DNA from: Staphylotrichum longicolle
Taxonomy: Eukaryota > Ascomycota > Sordariomycetes > Sordariales > Chaetomiaceae
Direction: 5' to 3'
DNA: 64,000 nt
NCBI GenBank assembly: GCA_019096155.1
Contig: JAHCVI010000005.1
Span: 1,064,468-1,128,467, forward strand
Under the pieces are notes generated by a model that saw only the letters and a program-made list of their open reading frames with translations, was not told where the DNA came from and made no database searches. A program made the position numbers and the translations under genes. This document shows, in pieces, positions 19,800 to 30,973 of the stretch (positions are counted from its first letter, which is position 1; each line of letters opens with the position of its first letter).

Positions 19800-21273
19800 G
19801 TGCTCCAGCCGCTCCAGCCAACACCCGATGAACCCGCACTCCAACGGGCCACTGGGCCACCTCCCCCTCCCGCCCCTCCGCTCGCCCCTGCACCCCTCAA
19901 TTTCCCCGTCAAAGAACTGGCCGAGGCCTTCGCCAACGCTTCGCTAGCTACGTTGCCGGATGCCCGACTGGTGCTTGCTTGCCCCGCTGGCAGCCCACCG
20001 GACGGCTCGGATTCCGTCATCATCCCCCTTCCAGGGGATATCGGCGGTTGGGATACGGTTGGCATCGTCCAGCGGACCCGCGACGTGGATGTTGTTATCG
20101 ACCTCCCGTTCTGGTTCCAGAGCAAAATCAATCCCTCTCAGTGGACGTGCGAACAACTCAAATGCCTCCTCTACTATGATCCCACCAGCGACGATTGCCT
20201 TTTGGTCAACGAGTCTCCTGGCCATATCTATTTGACCCGCCTCGTCCCTGCTGGGAATGATCAGCCATGTTTGGCCCAGTCCGGTCACTACGTGGTTTTC
20301 CCTGGCGTGTGGAGAATCTCCATTCCGGAGCACACGGAATTTCGCCAACATTTGCTTGACTTCTACCTCCTTCGACGGCAGTTTGTTGTGGATATCTCCG
20401 AAGCCCCGCCTACCATCCCGTCGTCTAGCAAGCACCCAGCTCCTGGCAACGACGAGGTTACGATCAAACGGCGAAGACTGCAAGGCGATGTATCTGAAAT
20501 CCTGCTTTCCCCGGCCGTAATCCGCCCCCAACATCCCTTTGACACCGGTGCTATTGCCACGCCAGACGCTCCAGTCGCCCCATGTCTTAGCACTAATACG
20601 CCGACGCTTACACGGCAGATCAGCCAGCCGGGTATCCCGCTTCTGGACCTGCGGAACGATGAAGTAGCCGTTGTTCGAACAACCCGGCCCAAGGGCACAG
20701 AAACGAAACCGCGCACGGAGGCTCATATCACCACCCTAAAGTGATCAGGTACAAGGGCATGTCCTCCAGCGACTTAGTCAAGTCCGCCGGAAAATGGCGG
20801 ACCGAAAAGGACATTTTGGATAGGCTACGTCATGTGAGTTTCAGACGAGGTGATCGGGCATCATCCATCGCCCGAAGCTTTCTAACGACTAGCAGAGAAG
20901 CATTGTCTCCCTCCGAGCATTCGACGGCCGACTTTTTGCCGTCTACCTCGAGCGCCTACCCGCGTCACTTCACCGCGGTGCAAACTCGCCATTCAAGCCC
21001 TCCGACACCCTCATCATTCTACGCGATATGTCGTCGGCTCTCTCATACCTCCACGCGCAACACATCGTCCACAACGGCATCAAGCCGGCGAACATCACTT
21101 ATTCGCACGAGCGCGGGGCTGTCCTCATCGATTTTGAGATGGCAACGTCGGAGACCGGCGAACTTGCCAGGGGAGGAACGCCTTGGTATCTCCCTCCCGA
21201 GTTCGTCGAGAACCCTAGGAATCGCGGTGCTTTGGGGGATGTATGGGGGTTGGGGGTCACCTTGTTGGTGTGA
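19800..21273 (+). pseudogene. Fungal Ser/Thr protein kinase, degenerate (pseudokinase or pseudogene)
   Basis: The 5' part (19800-20744) encodes a Pro-rich leader, then a domain typical of a fungal kinase family (CLLYYDPTSDDCLLVNES, HYVVFPGVWRISIPEH, FYLLRRQFVV). The 5' end is uncertain because no convincing ATG is in frame. A one-base deletion near 20741 (TTLK then VIRYKG) shifts the frame. A 62-nt intron (20834-20895, GTGAGT..CAG) joins DRLRH to RSIVSLRAFDG. The catalytic loop reads HNGIKPANI, so the essential Asp of H-x-D is Gly. The metal-binding DFG is DFE, and GTPWYLPPEF follows. The protein ends after GDVWGLGVTLLV, so the C-lobe is cut. Catalysis is unlikely. A relative lies at 61954-62355. 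Confidence 0.75.
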
Positions 21274-21672
21274 GTGAGTGGGATTCCCCCAACCAGTGTC
21301 GCTCTCTCAGAGGGCATCAAAGCCATACCACGCACCCAGCCTCAGTTCGCGAGACATTCAATCTCGAGTCACTTTTACCCCCAGCACGTGGATTGCCGAT
21401 CCGTCCATATAAGCAGCTCCCGTCCAGACCAGTTCGGTGACCATTCATCTAGGCATCTCACAGCTGACGGTTTCCGTCCCATCTCGATTCGGAACGCACA
21501 CCATGAAATGGCTCAGCTCTTCCTTCCAGAAATTTCACCCCTGGTGCCCTCATGGCAACAGCTGTCGACTCCGTGTCCGGCCCCGGACGGCGTCACGTCC
21601 ATGACGTGTTAGGATTTCCGCTGTGCAGGCCTGCCGAGACTAGATCGTTGCCTGTATTGATGTTCCTTCTAT
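21274..21672. other. Intergenic, nothing recognised
   Basis: Short frames in several phases, none with a domain. The truncated C-lobe of the kinase cannot be found in any frame here. Confidence 0.4.
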
Positions 21673-22293
21673 CTATGCAGCCTCTTCCAGCCGGACAAAT
21701 CGCACCAATGGGAAAGGAGATTCATGAATCTCTTCGAGTTTGACATGTTCTGGTAAACTCGCATGGACAGTAGGATTCCAGCCGGGCCAGTGAAACTCCC
21801 CATGCTTATACACCGTAAACGAGGGCCACGCAAGTAGCTGACGGAGAATCTGCTCAGCGAGAATATCGTAGAGGTACCAGAATTCCCGAAGACAGGCAGA
21901 CTGCCGCAGGATTTTGTTCCAGCATTGGTAAGGAAAAGCAATCTTCTCCACTTGCATCATCCCGTTAAACGGGCCGACGATCGAAGAAGTTGTAGAGCGA
22001 ATCATCTCGCAATAAAAGAGATCACGAGAGAAATTAACAAGCGTATAGGGGAGTTGACTACCCTGCTGCTTTGCCGCAACATTGTCGTCAACCAGGACGA
22101 GTTTGTTAGGATGATGCTTCGCATAGCGCTCGCGACTTTCTCTGCAAGCAGAGAGAAAAGGGTGGGTTGTCTGGATCCGCCAGCCATTGGAAGTCTGTCT
22201 GAAGCGAAGCTTGACAACTTTTGGGGCCGTTAAATGGTCATCCCATATCATCCATCGGATCTCGGTAGGCAGCTTTGAAAACTGTGGGAACAT
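21673..22293 (-). CDS. 2EXR-domain protein
   Basis: The 206-aa product starts at ATG 22293 with MFPQFSKLPTEIRWMIWDDH. This is the classic 2EXR entry (F..LP.EIR..IW), followed by PKVVKLRFRQ and HPFLSACRESRERYAKHHP. These short intron-less F-box-like proteins are strongly expanded in filamentous ascomycetes. Their biochemical role is unknown. The frame is complete, without stops, despite the decayed surroundings. Confidence 0.8.
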   Translation of the reverse strand: MFPQFSKLPTEIRWMIWDDHLTAPKVVKLRFRQTSNGWRIQTTHPFLSACRESRERYAKHHPNKLVLVDDNVAAKQQGSQLPYTLVNFSRDLFYCEMIRSTTSSIVGPFNGMMQVEKIAFPYQCWNKILRQSACLREFWYLYDILAEQILRQLLAWPSFTVYKHGEFHWPGWNPTVHASLPEHVKLEEIHESPFPLVRFVRLEEAA

Positions 22294-22986
22294 CTAGGTA
22301 ACGGATGAGCCTTGCTCGAGCTGTAAAGAGGGGTAAGCCTACTGAGTGATCTGGCTGTCTACAGCATGGACGCGTACGTTGAAAACGGATAACTTCTGCT
22401 GGCAGGCTGATCGAGCCTTTCGACAAGAGGACAGTGAAAGATGTTTGCGCGTTGAAGACGGTACTGTATGTAACAAACTGGGTGATCGCTTGGTTGGCCT
22501 GGCGCGCGCATCCGGAATTGGCAGTGGAGGCGGGTTGGGACAACACGGGCAGTTGTCTTTCTTTCTGTGCTGTTGGGCAAACAATTCGATGCGCATTGCT
22601 GCCTGACGGGACAGGACGCGAAATCACGTGAGGGAGCGGAAACACGGCTTTGCATTGCACCAATTAGGGTGGGCCGCTATTCATTTGTTGGCGACGAATA
22701 CGGATAGTGCATTTAGCGCTGCGGCATATTCGGCTGCGGCCAGTTTGCGGCTCACTGGTCACTTTACAAAGTGAGTTGCTACACACTGTGTGGGTCACAG
22801 TCACTCCCGAAATTGGCTCGTGCGGACAATCTTTCAACACTAAAAATCTGGACACTGGTTTCGGTCTCTACTGTATCCCGGTCAGCCACTGCGAAAGACG
22901 AAAACGACGACTATTATTTGGATCTTTGCGATATTGGTCTAGTTTCATCTTTTGAGGCACCTGGTGGAAGATTCGGTCTTTTCCAG
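22294..22986. other. Probable 5' leader of the LINE plus intergenic sequence
   Basis: An open frame extends upstream of ORF1 to 22771 but has no ATG before 22987. The 5' boundary of the LINE cannot be fixed without another copy. Confidence 0.4.
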
Positions 22987-24321
22987 ATGTCTGGTGCGGC
23001 GCGCGGCGCTTCAGACGTCATCGGCGTCATGAGAGGCGATTCGGGATCCCCAGGAGTGGGAAGTCGCCTCCCCCAGCGGAAGAGGGTGAAAACCAGGAGG
23101 GCGATGGAATCAATGCAACAAGAAAACGATATGGACTGGGATGAAGAAAACAGCAGTGAAAGAACTTTGAGAAATCACAAAAATCGCACAGTTCAGGCCA
23201 CAGCAGCCGAAAGAGCGGGCGAGGAAATCCGATGCTCAGAGCAACCTGAGGACCGTAACTTGAACAACAAATTGGACATTACCAACGCAGAACTTCAGAT
23301 GCAATTCAGAAAGCTTAGGGACCAGGTGGCAGAAGAGATCGCCAAGGATATTGCAAAAGAGATGGCCAAAATGACAGCCCAGTTGACCGAAGAACTGTCG
23401 CAAGCGCGAGAGCAGCTCACCCAGGCCCGCCGCGAGCTGGAGGACACCAGACTACAGCTTCAAGCTATGAAAGAGACTCAAGAAGGCCCTTTTGTTCGAC
23501 CTGCATATGCGGACGTCGCCAGACATACACCTCCTGCCAGCGTTCCTAGTCTGACACCCTCCGCAAGTCGGACGGCGACACCGGAGCCAGCATTCTGCAC
23601 AGTGGACATGACCAGGGTGCCAGAAGAACACAGCGGAGAGGCTACACCAGTGGCCCTTCGCAAGCTTATTGAGAACGAAATGCAGACGCCTGGCGACCAA
23701 CCCAAGTGGCGTTGCGTTGCCGTCACCAGAGACAGAGGAAACATCCACCGCCTCAGAATCATGGGTAGGAACGAAGAGGAAGTCAAGAAAATCAAGAACA
23801 TCATCGAAGCGAAGAAGACGCCGGGCGCAAGAGTCCTTCGAGACCAGTTGTACCCAGTCAAAGTCGACAACGTCAACCGCATGGCTGTCATTGACCACGA
23901 AGGCAAGGTCCTTCCTGGAGCTACGGAAGCCTTGAGCCACGAAAACGAGGTTCAGATTGCCAAGGTGGCCTGGCTGAGCAGAAGGGACACCGCAAAAGCG
24001 TATGGATCCATGGTGGTCTATGTCACCAAAGCTGGAGACGCTAGGAAGCTCCTCAACGATGGTTTCTTCTACGCCGGAGGAGAATCAGGATGTACGGGAA
24101 TCTTCGAACGTCGGATAAGACCAGAGCAATGCTACAACTGCCAGCAGATCGGCCACAAAGCCTTCCAGTGCAAAAACTATCAGGTATGCGCCAGGTGCGC
24201 CAAGGAGGGCCACCACCACAGCAACTGCAGCGAGGTAGTTGCCAAGTGCGTCCTGTGCAGCGGCCCGCATGAATCGTTTAGTAGGAACTGCCAGAGGCTC
24301 TACCCATCTCGCCATGAGTAG
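22987..24321 (+). CDS. LINE ORF1, Gag-like protein with three zinc knuckles
   Basis: The 444-aa product uses the first in-frame ATG at 22987 (MSGAARGASDVIGV). An acidic N terminus precedes a long coiled coil (about residues 100-160, LRDQVAEEIAKDIAKEMAKM). A basic RRM-like middle follows. The C terminus carries CYNCQQIGHKAFQC and CARCAKEGHHHSNC, both CX2CX4HX4C, plus a third, looser CVLCSGPHESFSRNC. It would bind the element's RNA. The frame has no stops. Its TAG overlaps the ORF2 start by 8 bases. Confidence 0.85.
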   Translation: MSGAARGASDVIGVMRGDSGSPGVGSRLPQRKRVKTRRAMESMQQENDMDWDEENSSERTLRNHKNRTVQATAAERAGEEIRCSEQPEDRNLNNKLDITNAELQMQFRKLRDQVAEEIAKDIAKEMAKMTAQLTEELSQAREQLTQARRELEDTRLQLQAMKETQEGPFVRPAYADVARHTPPASVPSLTPSASRTATPEPAFCTVDMTRVPEEHSGEATPVALRKLIENEMQTPGDQPKWRCVAVTRDRGNIHRLRIMGRNEEEVKKIKNIIEAKKTPGARVLRDQLYPVKVDNVNRMAVIDHEGKVLPGATEALSHENEVQIAKVAWLSRRDTAKAYGSMVVYVTKAGDARKLLNDGFFYAGGESGCTGIFERRIRPEQCYNCQQIGHKAFQCKNYQVCARCAKEGHHHSNCSEVVAKCVLCSGPHESFSRNCQRLYPSRHE

Positions 24322-25945
24322 AACGCTCCGCCTGATTCAGCATAATGTGCGAAAGCGTGGTGTGGTACACGACAGCTTGATGAACGACGAGGACATTCAG
24401 GACGCAACAGTATTCGCCATCCAGGAGCCTCAAGCACGAAGGATTCAAGGCCGACTCTTGACTACCCCTATGGGACACCACAGGTGGATCAAGATGGTTC
24501 CCTCAACGTGGAGAGAAGGCAGATGGGCAATACGAAGCATGCTTTGGGTGAACAGGGACGTGGAGGCGGAACAGGTACCTATAGGATCCCCGGACATGAC
24601 AGCAGCCATCCTAAGGCTCCCTGATCGGCGAGTCTTGGTGGTGTCCGTCTATGTACCAAAGCAGGATCCTCGAGCGCTAGGAAGCGTTTGCAACGATTTA
24701 CGCAAGATAATCACGGACACAAGACGACACGCGGGTACGACAGTGGACGTGCTGATTGCCGGAGACTTCAACCGGCACGACCAGCTGTGGGGAGGAGATG
24801 ATGTATCTTTGGAAAGGCAGGGGGAGGCGGATCAGATTATCGACCTAATGAACGAGTTCGCCCTTCGCAGTCTGCTTCAGCGAGGCACGAAGACATGGCA
24901 CGGCGGGGATTACGACACGACCATCGATCTAGTCTTGGCTTCTACCGAGCTAGCGGACACAACAGTCAAGTGTACAATCCACAGGACTGAGCACGGATCG
25001 GATCACCGCGCAATTGAGACGATCTTTGGCACCTTGGTCCCGGTACCGAATCAACGGGACCGACTTCTCCTCAAGAATGCACCTTGGAAGAAAATTAACA
25101 GTAGGGTTGCAGGGGCACTGGATGCCACACCATCTGGGGGCACCGTACAGCAGCAGACGGATGGATTGATGTCGGCGGTCCTAGACGCGGTCCAAACCTT
25201 GACACCGAAAGCAAGACCATCGCCATACGCCAAGAGGTGGTGGACAACCGACCTCACACAATTGCGTCGTATTTACACGTACTGGAGGAACCGCGCCCGG
25301 ACCGAACGACGAGCGGGTCGAACCTTGGTAGACTTGGAAGAAACGAAGAAAGGAGCTGCAAAGCAGTACCACGACGCTATCCGGCAACAATAGAAGAAGC
25401 ATTGGGACGAGTTTCTGGCAGACTATGTTATCTGGAAGGCCGCCAAATACCTGAAGTCTAGCGACGACGCGGCGTTTGGGAAGGTACCATAGCTCGTCAA
25501 AGCAGACGGAACAGTCACAACCGATCACAGAGAGCAGGAACAAGAACTCTTGGCTACCTTCTTTCCTCCCCTGCCAGAGACGATTGAAGATGAAGGTCCT
25601 AGACCGCAAAGAGCTCCCCTAGCGAGACCGCCGATTACCATGGAAGAGGTAGAACGACAACTCTTCGCGGCCAAATCTTGGAAGGCGCCCGGAGAGGACG
25701 GCCTACCCGCAATAGTCTGGAAACAGACTTGGCCAGTGGTCAAGCACCATGTCCTCGCCCTATTCCAAGCGTCTCTGGAGGACGTATACTGCCTACGTAA
25801 TGGCGGCACGCCAAGATTATACCGCTCAAGAAGCCCAACAAGAACGACTATACTATTGCCAAAGCTTGGAGACCGATTTCACTTCTGGCAACGCTCGGCA
25901 AGCTGCTGGAGTCGGTCGTGGTAGAACGGATCTCATACAGTAGCT
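24314..25945 (+). pseudogene. LINE ORF2, endonuclease domain, broken before the reverse transcriptase
   Basis: ORF2 starts at ATG 24314 (MSRTLRLIQHNVRKRG) inside the ORF1 stop. Endonuclease motifs are all visible: QHN, IQEPQ, VYVPKQDP, IAGDFNRHDQLWGG, TIDLVLAS and the catalytic SDH in EHGSDHRAIE. After the endonuclease come TAG at 25391-25393 (after IRQQ), TAG near 25490 (after GKVP), a one-base frameshift near 25780 and TAA after LPT. The frame dies at AKAWRPISLLATLGKLLE, the RT entry motif. Stops are of CAR-to-TAR type. Confidence 0.85.
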
Positions 25946-26492
25946 TGCAAAACCGGTTTCACCCCCCAATGCACCAGCAAAATTCTGAGCACGGATCACA
26001 GATCTCCTTTTGGCGCTGACACAGTGCGATCCAGTCGTTCCTTCAGATATGAAGTGATCGACCTTTGCGGCCGAAAATGGCTGCGGAAATCCGGCTACGT
26101 CGTCGCCGTCTCTCTCTCGTCCTCATTCCCAAACTTGGCTTTCCCAAACTTGGCTTTCCCAGCCATCAGGCGCAAGCTGCTCTAAGAGCCCGCAAATATG
26201 CCACCAACCTTGCACGCTCTTAGCAAAGCAGAATCGAAATTTCAGTGGGTCACTTATCAATCATCAAAATCAACCCTCCTGTCGCCTGTGCCTCGAATCT
26301 CACGCGCCCAGACAACATTGCCCTCAAGTCCCTCCCTCAGCCCCAACAACAACTCCCACTCAATCACCCCCCCAAAACAACAACTAACTCTCCCTCCCAC
26401 CCAACACCGAGTCAGTGCAGGCTTCCCAGCCCGCGATCTCCTGGGAGGCCCGCCTTGGAAGAGGAGATAGTCGAGGCTCCTGTCGCTAGTTT
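25946..26492. other. Intergenic with short repeats and a low-complexity C-rich tract
   Basis: CCCAAACTTGGCTTT occurs twice in tandem near 26128-26162. A CCCCCAACAAC/CCCCCCAAAA-rich stretch follows (26330-26400). No gene is supported. Confidence 0.45.
26171..26235 (-). repeat. Fragment related to the BTB gene tail at 19326-19390
   Basis: Both contain GCAAGCTGCTC, AGAGC and ATGCCACCAA followed by CCTTGCAC. The copy here is shortened and has lost its frame. Confidence 0.6.
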
Positions 26493-26652
26493 CTAATAAT
26501 CACACCGACCGCAATATCCACACTCCTTGTCGCAGGCCGTATAGTCCTTTATATCTTCATCGTCGGAATAGTCCCGCCCATAATCAACTGAGTCATCGCT
26601 ATCCTCAACTGGCCACCAATTCTCCCTGTCATCCTGTGATATTTGATCAGCC

Positions 26653-28116
26653 TTACAGTATCCGTATGAGTACAATAAGTAATTTTGGAGTTAATACCAC
26701 GCCACCTTCAACTTCATGGAGGCCTCCAGTATCGATATTGGTTTGATTCCCTGTCTGTTGGAGGGGCCGAGAGTCTTTCTTCCCCTGACAATGTTCGAGG
26801 AGCGCCTCGCTAGGACCAGACGTAAGCACGCGCAAAATGTCCTCTGCATACACGGACACCCATTCCAACGCATGGCCAGACTCGAGGACTGTCTTCACAA
26901 TTTCACGCAGCCTATCTCTCCCAGTAGTCGGCAGCAGCAATGGTGCCTCTCGAGAGCCGATATGGTTCATTGCTCGGATCACCAAATCTTCAACCTCGGA
27001 GTGGTCGACTGTGAGATCCTCGTGGTGCGCGATGCGCGCCGTTGCGATACAATCGACGAGGAAGACGAGAATATTAATGCTGGTCAACTCAGTCTCCCAG
27101 AGACTTTCGAAGTTGAGGCCGAGGTTAAGCTCCTCGCTGACCCGATCAAGACACAAAAGGGACACGAGGCTACTCGAGCCCAGGTTTTGTCCGGCAGTGG
27201 GAAGCAAGAACCGAAGGATTCTCTTCGACGCTGAAACATCCAGACGACTAGCATGTTCGATGTCCGGCTCCTTGGGTGCCGCTGTTTCCTGCGTCGCCTG
27301 TTTCAGGTTAGATAGGCGTGATTCATTGCCTTTATCAGGGCGTGCTTTATCGTGTTGAGTTACCTCTAGCGCTATCGAGAGTGAACTCGGAAAGTTCTGG
27401 AATGCATCAGTTTTGGCGTCGTCGCTGGAGCCGGTCTCATGTTTCATCTCTCGCTCCGCTGCTGGCTTTTCCGTCATCTCCGCCCGACGGAATTCTAGAT
27501 CAATATCCCGAGACGGCCGTGCGAGGTTAGACCGCCAATGATGTGCGTTGGTGGGATTCTTCTGATACAAGTTGACGTCGAAGAACCTGTCATGGGTATT
27601 GCATCTGAAGTTCTTATACCTACCGATGAGAACATAAAGTTAGCGGCAGGCTAGTCGTGTGATCGTTGACAGTTGATAATTACGAGTTTAGCTTCTCGAA
27701 ATTGGACTTGACCAAATCGTTTTCCGTTGTTTCAGCGAAGTTCGAACCGTCGCTCGCTGGAACAAAGTATCTGACCGACTCTTGCGGCCCGTAGTTGATC
27801 TGCCTCACAAGTTGAACGACGAACGGCGCATCGTCGACGACCGACGATAAGTTATCGATGATTAGGTGAGAGGCTTTTTGAAGGAGGGCCCAACGAGTGA
27901 ATGCTCTGAACTTGGCTTCGTGGTCAAGCGGCCGCGGGGGCGGACGGTACGGGCTAACGGAAGAGCAGCAAAAGATGGTCGCAGACCTATTGAAGACCGC
28001 CACAGGACTATGAGCTGCTGTGCTATCCTCGTGGTGAGGTCTAGGAGTAAGATCTCAAGAGACTTTTGAGCGGATTCAATGAGAGCAGATTGGTCACGTG
28101 GATGGTGCTGCCCCAT
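26653..28116 (-). CDS. Unrecognised multi-exon protein
   Basis: Exon text runs from about ATG 28116 (MGQHHPRDQSALIESAQKSL) through a frame change near 27950 into HEAKFRAFTRWALLQKASHL and FVVQLVRQINYGPQESVRYF. A clear intron at 27620-27683 (GTAATT..GCTAAC..GTAG) then joins NFEKLNS to YKNFRCNTHDRFFDVNLYQK. The last long exon contains an acidic region and helical segments (LRFLLPTAGQNLGSS, LVFLVDCIATARIA). The 3' end is uncertain: the frame stops near 26653, but an acidic Cys-containing frame at 26493-26675 (DKECGYCGRCDY) may be a last exon. I do not recognise the family. Coding status rests on frame length and the convincing intron. Confidence 0.5.
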
Positions 28117-29094
28117 TCCTGCTCGATCTCACGACGTCACGACTTCCGTCGTGACCGGTGCAACGACCCACATAAGCCTCACGAGGGGTGCTGGGGGTGG
28201 CGCAAGCCGGGTAATGCCACTGAAGCAGGTCCTCAAGCGTACAAAGAGCATGAGCGTTGGGCGAATGATATGTACCAGTAGATGAGCTGCTCTAGTCGTG
28301 AACCCGTGGGTGATCCATGCTAAGTAAATTTTGCAAGGTAGCAGCGCAAAAAGTTGTTAAGAAAACTGTTAGTTGGCCGAACAATTCTTTAGCATTATTT
28401 TGCATCTTGCATCACTAAATCTTCTTAGACTGGGCCACTCGCCTCTCTGGGCCACTCACTTATCATATACGTTAACTACGTTATCACACTCGATGAGTTA
28501 CTCTTCTCACATTTCGAGTGTTAGTGTGAGACCATGTAGCAAAAGCCTACACGCGCAGTAATAATTATATCTTGCATTTCTGTACCTTGAGACCCTCGTT
28601 ATGTCATCGTGGATCCAAGTGAGATCATTCAGACTTGTATGGTGCGTCAGAGGGGCCAAGAGTATATATTAGTTACCCTGCTTCTCACTGCTAAGTATCG
28701 ACCATTACAGATGCACTCGCAGACACAGGCGAGTGCGCGAATCAAGGCCACTGCAGAAAAATATGGCGTACCCATGACGTACTTAGCGAAGAGTGGAAAT
28801 CTCAAAGTGTTATCAGACCACTTTGGCAAGATTCAGCAGTCACACCACTTCTGTGTAGCGTGGATACTGACGACATCAGCACGGCGTTACTGACCAATAA
28901 GAGCCACCTGACGACATTTCTGAGACCATGAACCTTCATAAGCACCCTGGTCAATGATATCTGCGTTATCTCCTCTTGGGTTTGGAGGCATGCCATACTC
29001 TTCCTTCGCCTTGCTCTGACCCGACATGGGTATCTAAGCTGCGGGTGTTGTTTTCTTTCCGGCATTCGTTTACTTCCTGCGTTGGATCAGCGAC
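28117..29094. other. AT-rich intergenic stretch, nothing recognised
   Basis: A 94-aa frame at 28609-28893 (+) has no recognisable domain. The right part should hold the promoter of the AAA ATPase gene. Confidence 0.4.
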
Positions 29095-30887
29095 ATGAGT
29101 TTGGGACGGGTTGTGTGGCGCTTTCCAGCCACACGGGCAATTGGTCGTCTCACTCTCGGCCGTCACCTTCGGCAGAGGGAGGCGCTTGCGCTCTCGGGTT
29201 TGGGAGAGAGGAGGGCCTTTTGGAGTCAAACGGGGCATCAGTCTGGTATGTGAGGGTTTCGCATGTCATCCTGTATTGAGGAAGACGCTGGTGGAAGGGC
29301 AAGGACTGCAAACGGACGGTGTCGTAAGGAGGGTTCGGCCGGCTCAGCTTGTCTTCGGTCATAAGTCACCACCATGCTAACATCACTCACACAGCACAAG
29401 AGTCAACCCAACAACCATCAGTGGAGACCAGCCACAAACCTCCTCCAGCACCAACCCGAGATGTCCCCGCTCAAAGCCTGCTCCTTCGCACGGTGGAATC
29501 GGCGGCCAACACATTCGTGTCTATTCTTGTGCTTGGCCTGGGCTTCGCCATAGCTGGCTACGGTTACCACAGGTATTACAAACATCTTGTCCTCAGAAAA
29601 ATGAAGAATGCATTCCGCCCCGGCGATCCAGTCCTTGTCCTTGCCGCCTTAGGGAAGGACATGCCACTCCCCCCCACAGCACCAGATACATACTGGGTCC
29701 AGCGACCAGAGCAAGAGCAAGTCAACGCCATCGTCGCCGGTCTCGACGTCGGTCACTACCACCTCATCATCGGCGAAAAGGGAACCGGCAAAACCATCTT
29801 GCTCCTAGAAGCAATGCGACGAGTCGACGGTGACGGCGTTTCTATGTTCGAAGCCCACGCCGACATCGAAATCTTCCGCATCCGTCTCGGCAAAGCGTTG
29901 GATTACGAGTTCCACGAGGACTATATAGGCGCTCATTTCAGCGAACGAGGACCGCGTGACACCACCGCCCTACTAGATATAGAACGCGCCCTTAACAAAC
30001 TCGAAAAAGTCGCCCTCGAGCGCCGCAAAGAAGTCGGACGTCCTTTAGTCCTGATAATCAACCAAACGCATCTTATCCGCGACAACGACAACGGAAAAGA
30101 CCTATTCGAAGTCCTCCAACAACGGGCCGAGCACTGGGCGGCAGCAAACCTCGTGACCATGGTCTTTAATTCCGACGACTACTGGGTCTACGAACGACTG
30201 AAACAATCATCAACCAGAATGGAAGTCCATAGTATAACCGACCTCCCCAAAACCGAAGCTTTGGAAGCACTAGGTAGATACCGCCAACGTTACTTCAACG
30301 AAGCCCTACCACATTCTGTCCAGGAACAAATCTACGACCGGGTTGGCGGCCGCCTATCATTCCTCTACCACGTCGCAAAATCCCCCGATGTAATCGCCGC
30401 TTGCGATCGGATCATGGAAGTCGAAAAAACATGGTTCCTCAACCAATGCTGGATCCTGGGGAAAGAAATGGATGACGATGTAGTAGATCAACAGAAATGG
30501 GCGTGCGCTGCTGTCGTCTTGGCTACGGCGTTGGTGGACGAAGAGGAAAAGACAGAGCAGACTCCTAGTTCTGATCCCGAGGCGGGCCATATTCTTCCGT
30601 CTTTCCCCATACATGTTGCTCAGCAGATTATAACGAGGAGTGATTATGTAAGGGAATTTGATCGGTTGAATTTCTTTTCTATGAGTCGGGCGGAGGTGAC
30701 GCCGAGCAGCGTGCCGATGTACCGCGCTTTTAAGCAGATTGTAGCGCAGCCAGGGTTTCGGGAGCATTTGCAGGCCACGGTCGATAGGATTGCTGCTATT
30801 GAAAGTTCGAAGAGGACAAGGGAGTTGGTCGTGAAGGATATAGTTCTAGAGGACAGTATAAGAAAGGGAGGGATAGCGAGACGGTGA
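29095..30887 (+). CDS. Mitochondrial membrane-anchored AAA-type (ORC/STAND-like) ATPase
   Basis: Two exons, 29095-29245 and 29395-30887, give 547 aa. The 149-nt intron (GTATGT..GCTAAC..CACAG) splits an Ala codon and keeps the frame. Exon 1 encodes a mitochondrial presequence: MSLGRVVWRFPATRAIGRLT, Arg-rich and without acidic residues at its start. A transmembrane span follows at about 89-112 (FVSILVLGLGFAIAGYGY). The P-loop domain has Walker A GEKGTGKT (about 177-184), Walker B-like PLVLIINQTH and a sensor-like MVFNSDDYW. A helical and winged-helix-like C-terminal region completes it. It probably sits in the inner membrane with the ATPase in the matrix. Substrate unknown. The longest uninterrupted frame, beginning at 29349, lacks an ATG and would miss the presequence. 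Confidence 0.85.
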
Positions 30888-30973
30888 AGGTTGTGTTTGC
30901 TCAGAATGAGAGAGAAAGGGAGGATGGATGAGTATGAGCCTTCCACCAGTATTGGCAGCAAAAGTAAGTCCCC

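Larger units (their letters stand above)
22987..25945 (+). mobile_element. Non-LTR retrotransposon (LINE, Tad/I-like), truncated at its 3' end
   Basis: Two overlapping frames, a Gag-like ORF1 and an ORF2 with an apurinic endonuclease, identify a LINE. ORF2 similarity ends near 25945, just at the start of the reverse transcriptase. No RT catalytic motif, RNase H or poly-A tail follows. LINEs are usually 5'-truncated; loss of the 3' end points to later deletion or recombination. Confidence 0.88.

Noticed and set aside
19944..20726. 260-aa frame on the minus strand
   Set aside because: Antisense of the kinase leader domain, which has recognisable family text on the plus strand.
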